The notes under the pieces are model-generated. The model made no database searches, had not been told where the DNA came from, and was given only the letters and a program-made list of their open reading frames with translations. Position numbers and translations under genes: made by a program. A DNA stretch of 64,000 nucleotides from Bacillus mesophilus (GTDB taxonomy: Bacteria > Bacillota > Bacilli > Bacillales > SA4), in assembly GCF_011008845.1 (NCBI RefSeq), contig NZ_JAAIWM010000009.1, positions 1-64,000 of the forward strand. Reading direction: 5' to 3'. This document shows positions 16,796 to 25,419 of this stretch, piece by piece (the stretch's first letter is position 1; each line of letters opens with the position of its first letter).

Positions 16796-18289
16796 ATGAA
16801 TATTTGGGAACAATGGATGAAACAAGCCGATAAATCGAATAAAGGACAGGACCAAGAAAATATAACCTCTCACTCAAAGGGTAAAGTGACAGAGCAGGGA
16901 ATCCTAGACCAATTTAAGGATATTGATGATTTCCAAAATATCACCCTCACTACTGGGGAAAATCAGGTAATTCAACTTTATTATTTGGATTCTCTTGTTG
17001 ATCAAAAGATGATTCACTCATATATTATTAAGCCCCTCCATGAATCGGGAAACCTTGATCAGATTAGTCATGCTAAACCGATTAAAATGGATGAGTTGCC
17101 AAAGGTGATTCAAGAAATATCAAATGGTAATACAATTATATACTCAAAATCGACTGAAGGCCTTCTTCAGGTTGAAACATACGGACCTGCGGAACGTGCC
17201 GTTGCAGCTCCAGAAAACGAATCAACCGTACTAGGGCCACAAGAATCTTTTACTGAGTCTCTTAATACAAGCCTTTCTCTAATTAAGAAGAGAATAAAAA
17301 GTCCTAACTTAAAAACAAAGTTCTATCCAATGGGGACCGAAACAAGAGGCAAAGTGGCTATTCTGTATATGGAAAATATCGCAAATGAAGAAAATGTTCA
17401 AAGAGTGATTAGACGGATAGAAAATGTAGAATATCAAGGATTTATTGGTCTAGCCATGCTAAAGCAGATGCTCGAGGATAAGCCTTATTCACCTTTTCCA
17501 CAGTTTTTAATTACTGTAAGGCCAGATTTTACTGTTGAGCATTTATTGGATGGAAGAATTATTGTTATTCTCGATGGTTCACCTGAGGCGGCCATTGCAC
17601 CAGCGTCCTTTTTAGAAATGTTTATCAGTCCTGAGGATTTGTATAACAGATGGACAACTGCTACTTTGTTACGTGCGATTCGTTTCTTTGGCTTTTTTAT
17701 TACCATCCTCTTTACTTCAACCTATGTTTCAGTTTTAACCTATCATGTTGAAATGCTCCCTCCTGCTCTTTTAAACATTTTAACTGAATCAAGGGAAAAG
17801 GTTCCCTTTCCACCTATTATTGAAGTATTGATTATGGAAATGGTTATTGAGATTTTAAGAGAGGCTGGAGCACGGATGCCGACAAAGATTGGTCAAACGC
17901 TCGGTATCGTGGGAGGTATCGTAATCGGAACGGCTGCAGTTGAGGCAGGTATCGCCAGTAATATCATAATTGTTCTTGTAGCCGTATCAGCACTTCTATC
18001 CTTTTTACCAACTAACTATTTAATGTCTAATGCTGCTCGTTTTACGAGGTATATTTTTATTGTTGCAGCAGGGATGCTTGGAATGTTTGGCCAAGCGATT
18101 GCACTAGCGTGGCTCCTAGCTCATTTAAGTAATATAACATCACTTGGTACACCTTATATGAGTCCTATTCCACGAAAATGGACCGATTTACAGAAAAATA
18201 TCATCAGAATGCCTTGGAATTTCATTGTAAGTCGAATGGGGATTTCTAGAGCCAAAAAGGATGCAACTAGACCAACTGGGGAGGAGTAA
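16796..18289 (+). CDS. Spore germination protein, GerA-type receptor A subunit
   Basis: A 497-residue GerA/SpoVAF-family subunit. The first 240 residues are hydrophilic and cytoplasmic, with DSLVDQKMI, ESFTESLNTSLSLIKKRI and the LLDGRIIVILDGSPEAAIAP segment typical of GerAA. A membrane domain follows at about 290-460. It is the A subunit of a nutrient receptor in the spore inner membrane, with B and C subunits directly downstream (2-bp gap and 8-nt overlap). Which germinant it detects cannot be told. Forespore sigma-G expression is expected for the family, but I could not point to a convincing promoter. Confidence 0.93.
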   Translation: MNIWEQWMKQADKSNKGQDQENITSHSKGKVTEQGILDQFKDIDDFQNITLTTGENQVIQLYYLDSLVDQKMIHSYIIKPLHESGNLDQISHAKPIKMDELPKVIQEISNGNTIIYSKSTEGLLQVETYGPAERAVAAPENESTVLGPQESFTESLNTSLSLIKKRIKSPNLKTKFYPMGTETRGKVAILYMENIANEENVQRVIRRIENVEYQGFIGLAMLKQMLEDKPYSPFPQFLITVRPDFTVEHLLDGRIIVILDGSPEAAIAPASFLEMFISPEDLYNRWTTATLLRAIRFFGFFITILFTSTYVSVLTYHVEMLPPALLNILTESREKVPFPPIIEVLIMEMVIEILREAGARMPTKIGQTLGIVGGIVIGTAAVEAGIASNIIIVLVAVSALLSFLPTNYLMSNAARFTRYIFIVAAGMLGMFGQAIALAWLLAHLSNITSLGTPYMSPIPRKWTDLQKNIIRMPWNFIVSRMGISRAKKDATRPTGEE

Positions 18290-18291
18290 CA

Positions 18292-19380
18292 ATGGACAAA
18301 GGTAATATAAAAACTCTTAATTCTTATCACGTTATCTTTCTTGTCCAACAATCATTGATTGGAGTAGGTTTACTCTCCCTCCCTCACACCCTAGCAGAGG
18401 TTGGCTATAATTTGTGGTATGTTCCTTTCATTTTTGGTGTTGTAGCGCAGTTAACCCTGATCCCAATGTACCTCCTAGGTAAAAACTACCCGAATCAAAG
18501 TATTTATGAGGTATTTGAACAGCTATTAGGGAAATGGGTGGGGAAGCTACTCTCATTATTGCTTATAAGTTATTGTGTGATTACCGTTGCGTCTGTGGCT
18601 GAATTTTACGTTGGGATTCTCCAGGTCGGAACGCTTCCTCATGAGACTATGTTCCTTCCAACCTTGGCAATCTTTATCGTTCTTGTCTATATAGTCCAAG
18701 GGGGAATAAAGCTTGTGGCTAGGTTTTGCATTATTGCCTTTTTATTAACGATATGGATGACCGTTTACTTGCAATGGGGAATCACTAAAGGTGCATTCAC
18801 TCATTTACTCCCAGTATTTGATATGAATCTTTCAGATGTGTTAAACACATCTAAAGGATCGTATAACACAATGCTTGGTTACGAGCTTTTTTTAGTGTAT
18901 TTTCCATATATAGCAAATCAACAAAAGTCCTTAAAACATGCCTCTGTTGGAATATGGGTCTCCGTGTCTATTTACACTATAGTTTGTTTTACGAGTGTCG
19001 TTTATTTTACAAAAGGACAATTAGATTTAATTAAATATCCTGTATTAAATTTATATAAAGCAGTTGAGTTATCATTTATTGAAAGAATTGAAACATTAGG
19101 TATATCGATATGGGTTTTCTTAACTTTATCAACAATAGCCATCTACTTATGGGCAGGTAAGAAAGGAGTAGCCGTATTATTTAATGGTGATAAAAAGATC
19201 CATATTTATCTCCTGGGTGCTGTTGCCTTCGCAATCATTCTACTTCCACTATTTGATCAATGGGAGGCAGAGTTATACGAGGACGTCCAACCACTTGCAG
19301 GGTATTTCTTTATTCTACTTCCCTCCTTCCTATTGCTATTACATTTCCTAAAAAAAGTGTTGGTGAAAGAAGATGGATAA
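18292..19380 (+). CDS. Spore germination permease, GerA-type receptor B subunit
   Basis: A 362-residue integral membrane protein of the GerAB/spore germination permease family (amino-acid/polyamine transporter superfamily), with about ten transmembrane segments. The family signature is the N-terminal FLVQQSLIGVGLLSLPHTLAE. The B subunit is the presumed germinant-binding part of the receptor. The start follows GGGGAGGAG. It overlaps the C-subunit gene by 8 nt. Confidence 0.93.
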   Translation: MDKGNIKTLNSYHVIFLVQQSLIGVGLLSLPHTLAEVGYNLWYVPFIFGVVAQLTLIPMYLLGKNYPNQSIYEVFEQLLGKWVGKLLSLLLISYCVITVASVAEFYVGILQVGTLPHETMFLPTLAIFIVLVYIVQGGIKLVARFCIIAFLLTIWMTVYLQWGITKGAFTHLLPVFDMNLSDVLNTSKGSYNTMLGYELFLVYFPYIANQQKSLKHASVGIWVSVSIYTIVCFTSVVYFTKGQLDLIKYPVLNLYKAVELSFIERIETLGISIWVFLTLSTIAIYLWAGKKGVAVLFNGDKKIHIYLLGAVAFAIILLPLFDQWEAELYEDVQPLAGYFFILLPSFLLLLHFLKKVLVKEDG

Positions 19381-20479
19381 ACTTTTTATAACTTTTTCAA
19401 TTTTATTGTTCTTAACAGGATGTGCCGAAAGAATTGAACAACCAAGTCTTGAGGATATTGGGATGGTTGGTAGCATGGGATTTGATGTAGCAGAAGATGA
19501 TAAAATCAGAGTGACGATTTCTCTCCCATTGCCAGGTCAAGGCGATAATGGAGAAATTCAATTTACCGAAAATGTGACACTAGCGCATGAAGCTATTAGA
19601 GCTCTCTCGAGAGTCTCAGATCGTGATTTAAGCGTGGCCCAACTTAGAACCGTCTTATTTAGTGAGGAATTTGCAAAAGAGGTAGGCTTAAAGAAAATCA
19701 CTCACTATTTATACCGAAATCCTATGGTGGGTGACACTGTATTTATTGCAGTGGTAAAAGGCAAAGCCGAAGACATATTAACAAAGAAATATAAAGCTAA
19801 TAAAAGTAATAGTGAGTATCTTAATAATTTGCTTCACCCTAGATCCTCCACCGCTTTCCATCCTTTTACAACCTTGCATGATTTCACCTTCTATAAGACT
19901 AGTGAGACAGGGGATCCTATGACACCTTACCTAGAAGACACAATTGAAGGACTAAGAATTTCTAAGGTTGCCCTTTTTGATTACGATAAAATGATAAAAA
20001 CGCTGGATCCTGAAGAGGCTCTCATAGCATCTGCTCTTCATGATGACCGGACACTTGCCGATATGAAGCTAAACCTAGAAGGTGATGAGGAAGATTCATT
20101 TGAAAATCAGATCATGTTGAATTTTGTTCAATCAAAGGTGAAGATCACGAGTAATGGCAGCCTTGAAAAACCTTTTTTTAATATCAAGCTGCAATTAACT
20201 GCGAATGTTCTAGAGTATCATGGTCCCCTTCAGTTAGATCAAGATTCAGATATCAACAATCTTGAGGAGCGAATCAATAAGGAACTTAAGAGTCGTGCAG
20301 AGAAGACGATTGAAGGGTTTAAAGAAGCTGGCGTAGACCCTGTTTTGTTAGGAGAACATCTCCGTGCACATATATCACAGGATGAATGGACTAAAGATAA
20401 ATGGAAAGAAGCCTTACCTAAAATGACATACGAAGTTGACGTGATTACAGAAATAAAGAATTCAGGTACAATCAGATAA
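19373..20479 (+). CDS. Spore germination lipoprotein, Ger(x)C subunit
   Basis: A 368-residue lipoprotein with signal peptide and lipobox LTGC, lipidated at Cys17, typical of GerAC. It has the Ger(x)C N-terminal motif with an early GSMGFDVAEDDKIRVTISLPLP strand region and the C-terminal helix-strand module EERINKELKSRAEKTIEGFKEAGVDP. It sits on the outer face of the inner spore membrane and completes the receptor. It is the last gene of the operon; no strong terminator hairpin was found after it. Confidence 0.93.
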   Translation: MDKLFITFSILLFLTGCAERIEQPSLEDIGMVGSMGFDVAEDDKIRVTISLPLPGQGDNGEIQFTENVTLAHEAIRALSRVSDRDLSVAQLRTVLFSEEFAKEVGLKKITHYLYRNPMVGDTVFIAVVKGKAEDILTKKYKANKSNSEYLNNLLHPRSSTAFHPFTTLHDFTFYKTSETGDPMTPYLEDTIEGLRISKVALFDYDKMIKTLDPEEALIASALHDDRTLADMKLNLEGDEEDSFENQIMLNFVQSKVKITSNGSLEKPFFNIKLQLTANVLEYHGPLQLDQDSDINNLEERINKELKSRAEKTIEGFKEAGVDPVLLGEHLRAHISQDEWTKDKWKEALPKMTYEVDVITEIKNSGTIR

Positions 20480-20575
20480 AAAAACGGATCACTCAATTAG
20501 GACACCCAGTTTTGTTCTAATTAATGTCCCCTCCTCATAAACGTAACAGCGTACGTATAAAAGGAGGAGATTAAT

Positions 20576-20851
20576 ATTACAAACGAACAAAACAACCCGA
20601 GACAGAATCGAAACCTTTTGAAAAATACTTCTAATCATGCGAATGACATAGTCCACAAGACAGTTGATACGGCTAATAATATTGTGAAAAGTGTTTCTGG
20701 TGAAGGTGGCCTTGTTGGGAAAGTGACAGATTCCACTGCTGATATCGTTAAAAATGTTTCAAGCACTGGTAATAATGTGATTGGAAAGACAGTGGATACG
20801 ACTACTAAGACTTTTAAGGACACGACCGGAAAGATTTTCAAAAGAAAATAA
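20576..20851 (+). CDS. Small repeat-rich protein with apparent ATT start
   Basis: A 91-residue hydrophilic protein rich in Thr, Asn, Val and Lys, with three imperfect repeats of the type DTANNIVKSVSG, DSTADIVKNVSS and DTTTKTFKDTTG, which suggests an amphipathic repeat structure. No known domain recognised. A perfect AAGGAGG (20561-20567) stands 8 nt before an ATT codon at 20576; there is no ATG, GTG or TTG until TTG at 20618, which has no Shine-Dalgarno. I therefore take ATT as the likely start. A clean terminator follows the stop, supporting a real gene. It may belong to the spore stage because it follows the ger operon, but that is only context. Confidence 0.65.
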   Translation: MTNEQNNPRQNRNLLKNTSNHANDIVHKTVDTANNIVKSVSGEGGLVGKVTDSTADIVKNVSSTGNNVIGKTVDTTTKTFKDTTGKIFKRK

Positions 20852-20866
20852 TACTTATAACCAATG

Positions 20867-20894
20867 AGCCTCTTTTCAATAAGAGGCTTTTTTA
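20867..20894 (+). terminator. Terminator after the small repeat-rich gene
   Basis: AGCCTCTT / AAGAGGCT stem with a 6-nt loop and six T residues. Confidence 0.9.
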
Positions 20895-20993
20895 TATTCA
20901 CAAAATAGCTACAAAAAATAAGTTTCTGGTGCTTGTTTAGTAAACACCTTTTCATTTACAATTTTAGTAGACAATTTGAAAGTGGTGGTAAGG

Positions 20994-21431
20994 ATGAAGC
21001 CTAATAAACACAAACAAATCGAAACCTTATTCTTTTCTTCATGGGCTATATCCGTTATAGCTGCGTTTGGTAGCCTATTTTTTTCTGAGGTGCTAAAATA
21101 TATCCCCTGTGAGCTTTGCTGGTATCAGCGGATTCTCATGTATCCACTTGTTATTTTAATGGGGACTGCTATTATTAAAAAGGATTATCACACCATATCA
21201 CCTTATATTCTACCTCTCTCAATCCTTGGTATGACCATATCGCTTTACCATTACTTGATACAAAAGGTAGACTTCATGAGTGAAGCTTCCATTTCATGTG
21301 GTGTCGTGCCTTGTACAGGTGAATATATTAACTGGTTCGGTTTTATTACCATCCCATTCTTAGCATTAAGTGCTTTTACTTTCATCACCGTTTTACAAGT
21401 CATCATATTGAAACTCAGAAAGGATCTATAA
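20994..21431 (+). CDS. bdbC: Disulfide bond formation protein BdbC (DsbB family)
   Basis: A 145-residue four-helix membrane oxidoreductase. The quinone-proximal pair is Cys39-Cys42 (PCELCWYQR) and the second exposed pair is Cys102-Cys107 (SCGVVPC), so all four catalytic cysteines are present. It reoxidises a thioredoxin-like partner with quinone; the next gene, 1 bp away, encodes a membrane-tethered thioredoxin that is the probable partner. I start at 20994 (MKPNKHK), after a weak GGTGG; the frame is open to a TTG at 20976. Confidence 0.9.
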   Translation: MKPNKHKQIETLFFSSWAISVIAAFGSLFFSEVLKYIPCELCWYQRILMYPLVILMGTAIIKKDYHTISPYILPLSILGMTISLYHYLIQKVDFMSEASISCGVVPCTGEYINWFGFITIPFLALSAFTFITVLQVIILKLRKDL

Positions 21432-21432
21432 T

Positions 21433-21900
21433 ATGAAAAAAGTAATCATCTTTTTAGCTATTATCATTGCTTTATTTGCAACACTAGCTTTTGTGACTAA
21501 TTATTCTAACAAACAGGCTTCAGAAGGAAACCCATACGGCAAAAGTAATCTCAAGCAAGCTACGATTTCCCAGTTAGATGACCCTAACTATGAAAATCAA
21601 ATCTTACCAGATGAGTTGGCTCAAAGACTAGCTGATAAAGAAAGTTTAACTGTCTATTTCTATAGTCCAGAATGCGCCTATTGTAGAGAGACATCTCCAG
21701 TGATTGTGCCAATGACAGAGGAATTAGGAATGGAACTACCTTTATATAATCTATTAGAATTCGAGGAAGGCTGGAAAACCTACCAAATCTCCAGCACTCC
21801 AACACTAGTTAGATATGAAGATGGTGTGGAGGTAGGTCGTGTAGAAGGTAAAGTAAGTGATGCACAATTTCAAGCTTGGTTTGAACAATATGCTGAATAA
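21433..21900 (+). CDS. Membrane-tethered thioredoxin-like protein
   Basis: A 155-residue extracytoplasmic thioredoxin-fold protein. An N-terminal hydrophobic segment (3-22) serves as anchor. The active site is Cys81-Ala-Tyr-Cys84 in FYSPECAYCRET, and the cis-Pro loop is SSTPTLV. It is shorter than B. subtilis BdbD (222) and lacks the DsbA-type helical insertion, so it is a thioredoxin-type partner of BdbC rather than a BdbD orthologue. The pair would introduce disulfides into exported proteins. Co-transcribed with bdbC. Confidence 0.87.
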   Translation: MKKVIIFLAIIIALFATLAFVTNYSNKQASEGNPYGKSNLKQATISQLDDPNYENQILPDELAQRLADKESLTVYFYSPECAYCRETSPVIVPMTEELGMELPLYNLLEFEEGWKTYQISSTPTLVRYEDGVEVGRVEGKVSDAQFQAWFEQYAE

Positions 21901-21901
21901 C

Positions 21902-21939
21902 ACAAAAAGAGCATCGAATTTACTCGATGCTCTTTTTGT
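21902..21939. terminator. Bidirectional terminator, thioredoxin gene / yhcU
   Basis: Perfect 16-bp stem ACAAAAAGAGCATCGA / TCGATGCTCTTTTTGT with a 6-nt loop between convergent genes. Confidence 0.95.
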
Positions 21940-21944
21940 TTACT

Positions 21945-22343
21945 TTACATGATATATTGACTGGTTGGTTTAGAATACAAGCTAATACACTCTGCTTTTG
22001 CCTTTACAAAATGATCAATGGTTAAAGGGAATTTGTATCCATATTCCTCAAGAATCAGTGTGTTTTTATCAAATATTTCACGATGATGCACATCGATATC
22101 TTCATGCCTAATTGTTTCAATGACTGCAATTAGAGCTTGCATACCTGATATAAGCTGAAAAGCTTCCTTTAGTGTACCGTTATATAACTCTGTAGTCTCA
22201 GGTAACAGTACATGGAGTTCCTTTAACTCCTTTATGTACGTATCTGAAAAATAATGAGGAAACACTTCAGAGTACATATACTCCACTAGTTCTTTTATAA
22301 AGTTCTCTTGCTCGGGAGTTGAAGCTGTTACAATTTTCATCAT
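21945..22343 (-). CDS. yhcU: YhcU family protein
   Basis: A 132-residue soluble, mostly helical protein that I identify with B. subtilis YhcU (DUF5365) from its start (MKIVTASTPEQENFIKELV), length and position near yhcT-, yhcV- and yhcX-like genes. Function unknown. Translation begins at one of two adjacent ATG codons after AAAGGTGGG. It is convergent with the thioredoxin gene and divergent from the TSUP permease. Confidence 0.75.
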   Translation of the reverse strand: MMKIVTASTPEQENFIKELVEYMYSEVFPHYFSDTYIKELKELHVLLPETTELYNGTLKEAFQLISGMQALIAVIETIRHEDIDVHHREIFDKNTLILEEYGYKFPLTIDHFVKAKAECISLYSKPTSQYIM

Positions 22344-22613
22344 TAGCCCACCTTTTTGTTAGCCGATTCTAATATATAGCTATAAGTTATCATATTTTAG
22401 TCATGAAATGCTAAGGTAAGTCTTTCCGGCTAAACCAAATCCTATAAAGTGGGTAAATTACTTACAGTTAATATCCTAACCATAAAAAACATAGACTAGG
22501 TTACATACGGAATGTCTTGAGAATAACGACTTCTGATTAAATAACATTCAGTGGTTGTATTCAACCTCATCATTCTTCATAATAATGATGACTGTGTAGA
22601 GAGGGGTTTATGT

Positions 22614-23501
22614 TTGGAAATTTTCTTTTTTATATTATTAGGTGCTTGTGTAGGGATTTTATCGGGTTATTTTGGAATTGGTGGTGGCTTTGTACTAACT
22701 CCCATTCTGCTATTGATGGGGCTTTCTCCAATCGTGGCAATTGCAACTAGTTTATTATTTACAATTGGTACATCGTTTTCAGGAATTATTGCTCATTTTA
22801 GAATGAAGAATATAGAGTTCAAAACAGGGATGGTTATTGCACTTTCAGGTTTAGTTGCGACACAACTTGCACATCCATTTGTTATGCTTTTAAAGAATCT
22901 AAACATTGAGGAAATCGCTATTCCAGTATTTTATATTCTACTAGCAGGGTATTTCGCTTATACTCTACTTACTCATAAGAAGAAAGAAGCCAACACAGAA
23001 GTAAAAACGAGAAACACTTGGCTCGCACCATTATTAATCGGTTTGGCTGGTGGGTTCATCTCGACTACTTTGGGTGTGGGTGGAGGATTTATCATTGTTC
23101 CACTACTAATCTCATTTGTAGGCTTACAACCTAGAAAAGCGGTTGGCACTAGCCTTTTCGCTGTTCTATTTATCGTAATCGCTGGATTTATTACCTATTC
23201 AACTAGTATTTCTATTGACTATCCATTTGCATTCACACTCATTGCTGGTGCCCTAATCGGAGGACAGCTTGGTGCTTACTTAACTCGAATATTTAAAGAT
23301 GCCGAAATCAAAAAATTCTTAGGGTTCTTATATGTCTTTACGGTTATTAATATGGTCCTTAAAATTAGTGGATTCTCGATGGTTGGTCTTACGATTTCAC
23401 TAGGGTATATTGGGTTCCTTTTAGTTGTCTTTACTCTACGAACCATTCATTATTTTAAACAGAAGAAAAATGAAATGAATACAAGAGGTGAAGCCTCATG
23501 A
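22614..23501 (+). CDS. TSUP (TauE/SafE) family anion permease
   Basis: A 295-residue membrane protein with about eight transmembrane segments and the two TSUP half-repeats. The motifs GYFGIGGGFVLTPILLLMG and TTLGVGGGFIIVPLLISFVG are the duplicated signature. Members export or import sulfite, sulfoacetate or other small anions; the substrate here is unknown. I start at TTG 22614 with GAGAGGGG at 7 nt; an upstream ATG frame lacks a Shine-Dalgarno and would add a charged 21-residue tail. It overlaps the downstream pseudouridine synthase gene by ATGA. Confidence 0.87.
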   Translation: MEIFFFILLGACVGILSGYFGIGGGFVLTPILLLMGLSPIVAIATSLLFTIGTSFSGIIAHFRMKNIEFKTGMVIALSGLVATQLAHPFVMLLKNLNIEEIAIPVFYILLAGYFAYTLLTHKKKEANTEVKTRNTWLAPLLIGLAGGFISTTLGVGGGFIIVPLLISFVGLQPRKAVGTSLFAVLFIVIAGFITYSTSISIDYPFAFTLIAGALIGGQLGAYLTRIFKDAEIKKFLGFLYVFTVINMVLKISGFSMVGLTISLGYIGFLLVVFTLRTIHYFKQKKNEMNTRGEAS

Positions 23502-24400
23502 TTCACGTAGAAAAAAAAGGGGAATGGTTAGTCTTGACCGCCCCTTCCTCTTGGGAAGGACAAGCAGTCGAAGACATTTTAAAACTTCAAGTTGGCGTTC
23601 CTAAAAAACTACTTCATGAACTTCGCACCGGCAAAGGTGTAACATTAAACGGAGATATACAACGTTGGCAACAACAGATAAAGAAGAATGATCGTCTCTA
23701 CATTCGCTGCTTTTTAGATGAGGAATATGGAGTCATTCCGCAGGATTTGAACATTGAAATTTTATATGAGGATGACCATTTATTAATCGCTAACAAGCCA
23801 ATTAACATGGACACACATCCAAATGAAAAAAATCAGACAGGAACTCTTGCCAATGGAGTTGCTTTTCATTATCAACAAGTTGGATTACAGACCAAGGTTA
23901 GACATGTTCATCGCTTAGATCGCGATACTAGTGGAGTCATCCTTTTCGCAAAGCACCCTTTAGCCAGTGCATTACTTGATCAGGCTCTTGAAAAAAGAGA
24001 AATTACGAGAACTTATATAGCATTTGTTCAAGGAGTATTAAAGAAAAGCAAGGGTACTATTAAAGAGGCAATCGGAAGAGATCGGCATCATCCAACTAGA
24101 AGAAGGGTTTCACCCACCGGACAAAAGGCTATTACTAACTACGAGGTTGTTTCAACCAATAAAGGATTAGACGTAACCATGGTGAAGCTTCGACTAGAGA
24201 CTGGAAGAACTCACCAAATACGTGTCCACATGAGTCACTTGGGTTATCCTTTGTTGGGAGATGATCTTTATGGTGGGGAAAGTAAGTATATTAAACACCA
24301 AGCTTTACATGCTACTTCTCTTCAACTCATTCATCCTGTTACAAAAGAATCTATATCTGTAGAGGCTCCACTTCCTCTTTCATTACAAAAACTAGTTTAA
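23498..24400 (+). CDS. yhcT: RluA-family pseudouridine synthase (YhcT type)
   Basis: A 300-residue pseudouridine synthase. An N-terminal S4-like segment (about 12-75) precedes the catalytic domain. The catalytic Asp is in VHRLDRDTSGVILFAK, and the C-terminal RLETGRTHQIRVHMSHLGYPLLGD is the second family signature. The likely target is 23S rRNA or tRNA uridines; which one cannot be told. B. subtilis YhcT is of the same family and region. Translationally coupled to the permease gene by a 4-nt overlap; the pairing has no obvious functional reason. Confidence 0.92.
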   Translation: MIHVEKKGEWLVLTAPSSWEGQAVEDILKLQVGVPKKLLHELRTGKGVTLNGDIQRWQQQIKKNDRLYIRCFLDEEYGVIPQDLNIEILYEDDHLLIANKPINMDTHPNEKNQTGTLANGVAFHYQQVGLQTKVRHVHRLDRDTSGVILFAKHPLASALLDQALEKREITRTYIAFVQGVLKKSKGTIKEAIGRDRHHPTRRRVSPTGQKAITNYEVVSTNKGLDVTMVKLRLETGRTHQIRVHMSHLGYPLLGDDLYGGESKYIKHQALHATSLQLIHPVTKESISVEAPLPLSLQKLV

Positions 24401-24405
24401 AAGCT

Positions 24406-24442
24406 AAAACCAGGTGAAACGGCTCAATCGTTCACCTGGTTT
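24406..24442. terminator. Bidirectional terminator, yhcT / protease
   Basis: AAAACCAGGTGAA / TTCACCTGGTTT stem with a 12-nt loop; it overlaps the last codons of the protease gene. Confidence 0.9.
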
Positions 24443-25248
24443 ATTATTTCTTCTATATAGCTTGATGGTGTTGCAACACCCACAATTTCTTTTGTTTCAA
24501 TATCTGGATTTTGCAGGGTGGCAAAGATTACACCAATAACCTGACCTTCTTCATTTATAACCGGACTCCCACTATTACCTTTATATATCGGTGCTTCAAT
24601 CATCATGACTGGCACTTCCCAACCAGATAATAACGTTTCACCTACAATAACACCAACGTTTGCGATTTGAGTAAAGCTAAGTGGGTTTCCTATAAAGGTA
24701 ACAGGATCACCAATATCTCCTTGGTCTCCGTAAGAAATAGGAAGAACAGGTAAATCAGAAGCCTCAATATCAACCACAGCAATATCAAGCTCCGGATAAC
24801 TTGCAATCACCCTTCCAGCATAAGAATCTCCTGCTTTGAAGTGAACATTTACAGTTGAGGTATGATCTACTACATGCTCATTTGTAATAATAAGACCGTC
24901 ACTCTCTACATTAAATCCGGTACCTTTTACTCCAGCCCACTCAATTGTGACGACGGATTTTTTCATTTCCTTTATATTGTCCTGTTGTGTCAATCTAGCG
25001 GATACTGCTAGAAATTCAACTGCGGGTAAATTGATGATTTTGGGCCACATAGCTAGACCGTTAACTAATAACACTAATATAATTACCCATCCAACCGCCT
25101 TAGAGGTAAGCTTCTTCCGTTTCTTCTTTTGCTCTTTAGACTTTTCGTATTCCTCGTCATACTCTTCATTAAAAAAAGCATCATAATCAAAGTCTTCCTT
25201 CTCATGCTCAAAAGGACGATGCGTATTTTCTTCGAGATCTTTATCCAT
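24424..25248 (-). CDS. Membrane-anchored trypsin-like serine protease (S1C, HtrA-like)
   Basis: A 274-residue protease. Residues 1-48 are cytoplasmic and highly charged (EEYDEEYEKSKEQKKKRKK), followed by one transmembrane segment (about 52-72), which places the protease outside. The catalytic triad is His in TNEHVVDHTS, Asp in PELDIAVVD and Ser in YKGNSGSPVI. It lacks the PDZ domain of HtrA proteins. Start set at 25248, 8 nt after AGGAGG; the frame opens further upstream without signal. Monocistronic. Confidence 0.9.
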   Translation of the reverse strand: MDKDLEENTHRPFEHEKEDFDYDAFFNEEYDEEYEKSKEQKKKRKKLTSKAVGWVIILVLLVNGLAMWPKIINLPAVEFLAVSARLTQQDNIKEMKKSVVTIEWAGVKGTGFNVESDGLIITNEHVVDHTSTVNVHFKAGDSYAGRVIASYPELDIAVVDIEASDLPVLPISYGDQGDIGDPVTFIGNPLSFTQIANVGVIVGETLLSGWEVPVMMIEAPIYKGNSGSPVINEEGQVIGVIFATLQNPDIETKEIVGVATPSSYIEEIINQVND

Positions 25249-25419
25249 TTCTAGAGCCTCCTGAGTAAGTAAGTTTCTTCTATTATTTACAATTCTACAT
25301 AATATGTACAGTCTTTGAGGTTCAATTAATAAGGAAAATATTTTATCGAAATAAATCGACAAATAGCGACATTTTTCTGATAAACTATAAGGAGGTAATC
25401 TTAAAGGAGACTATTAACT

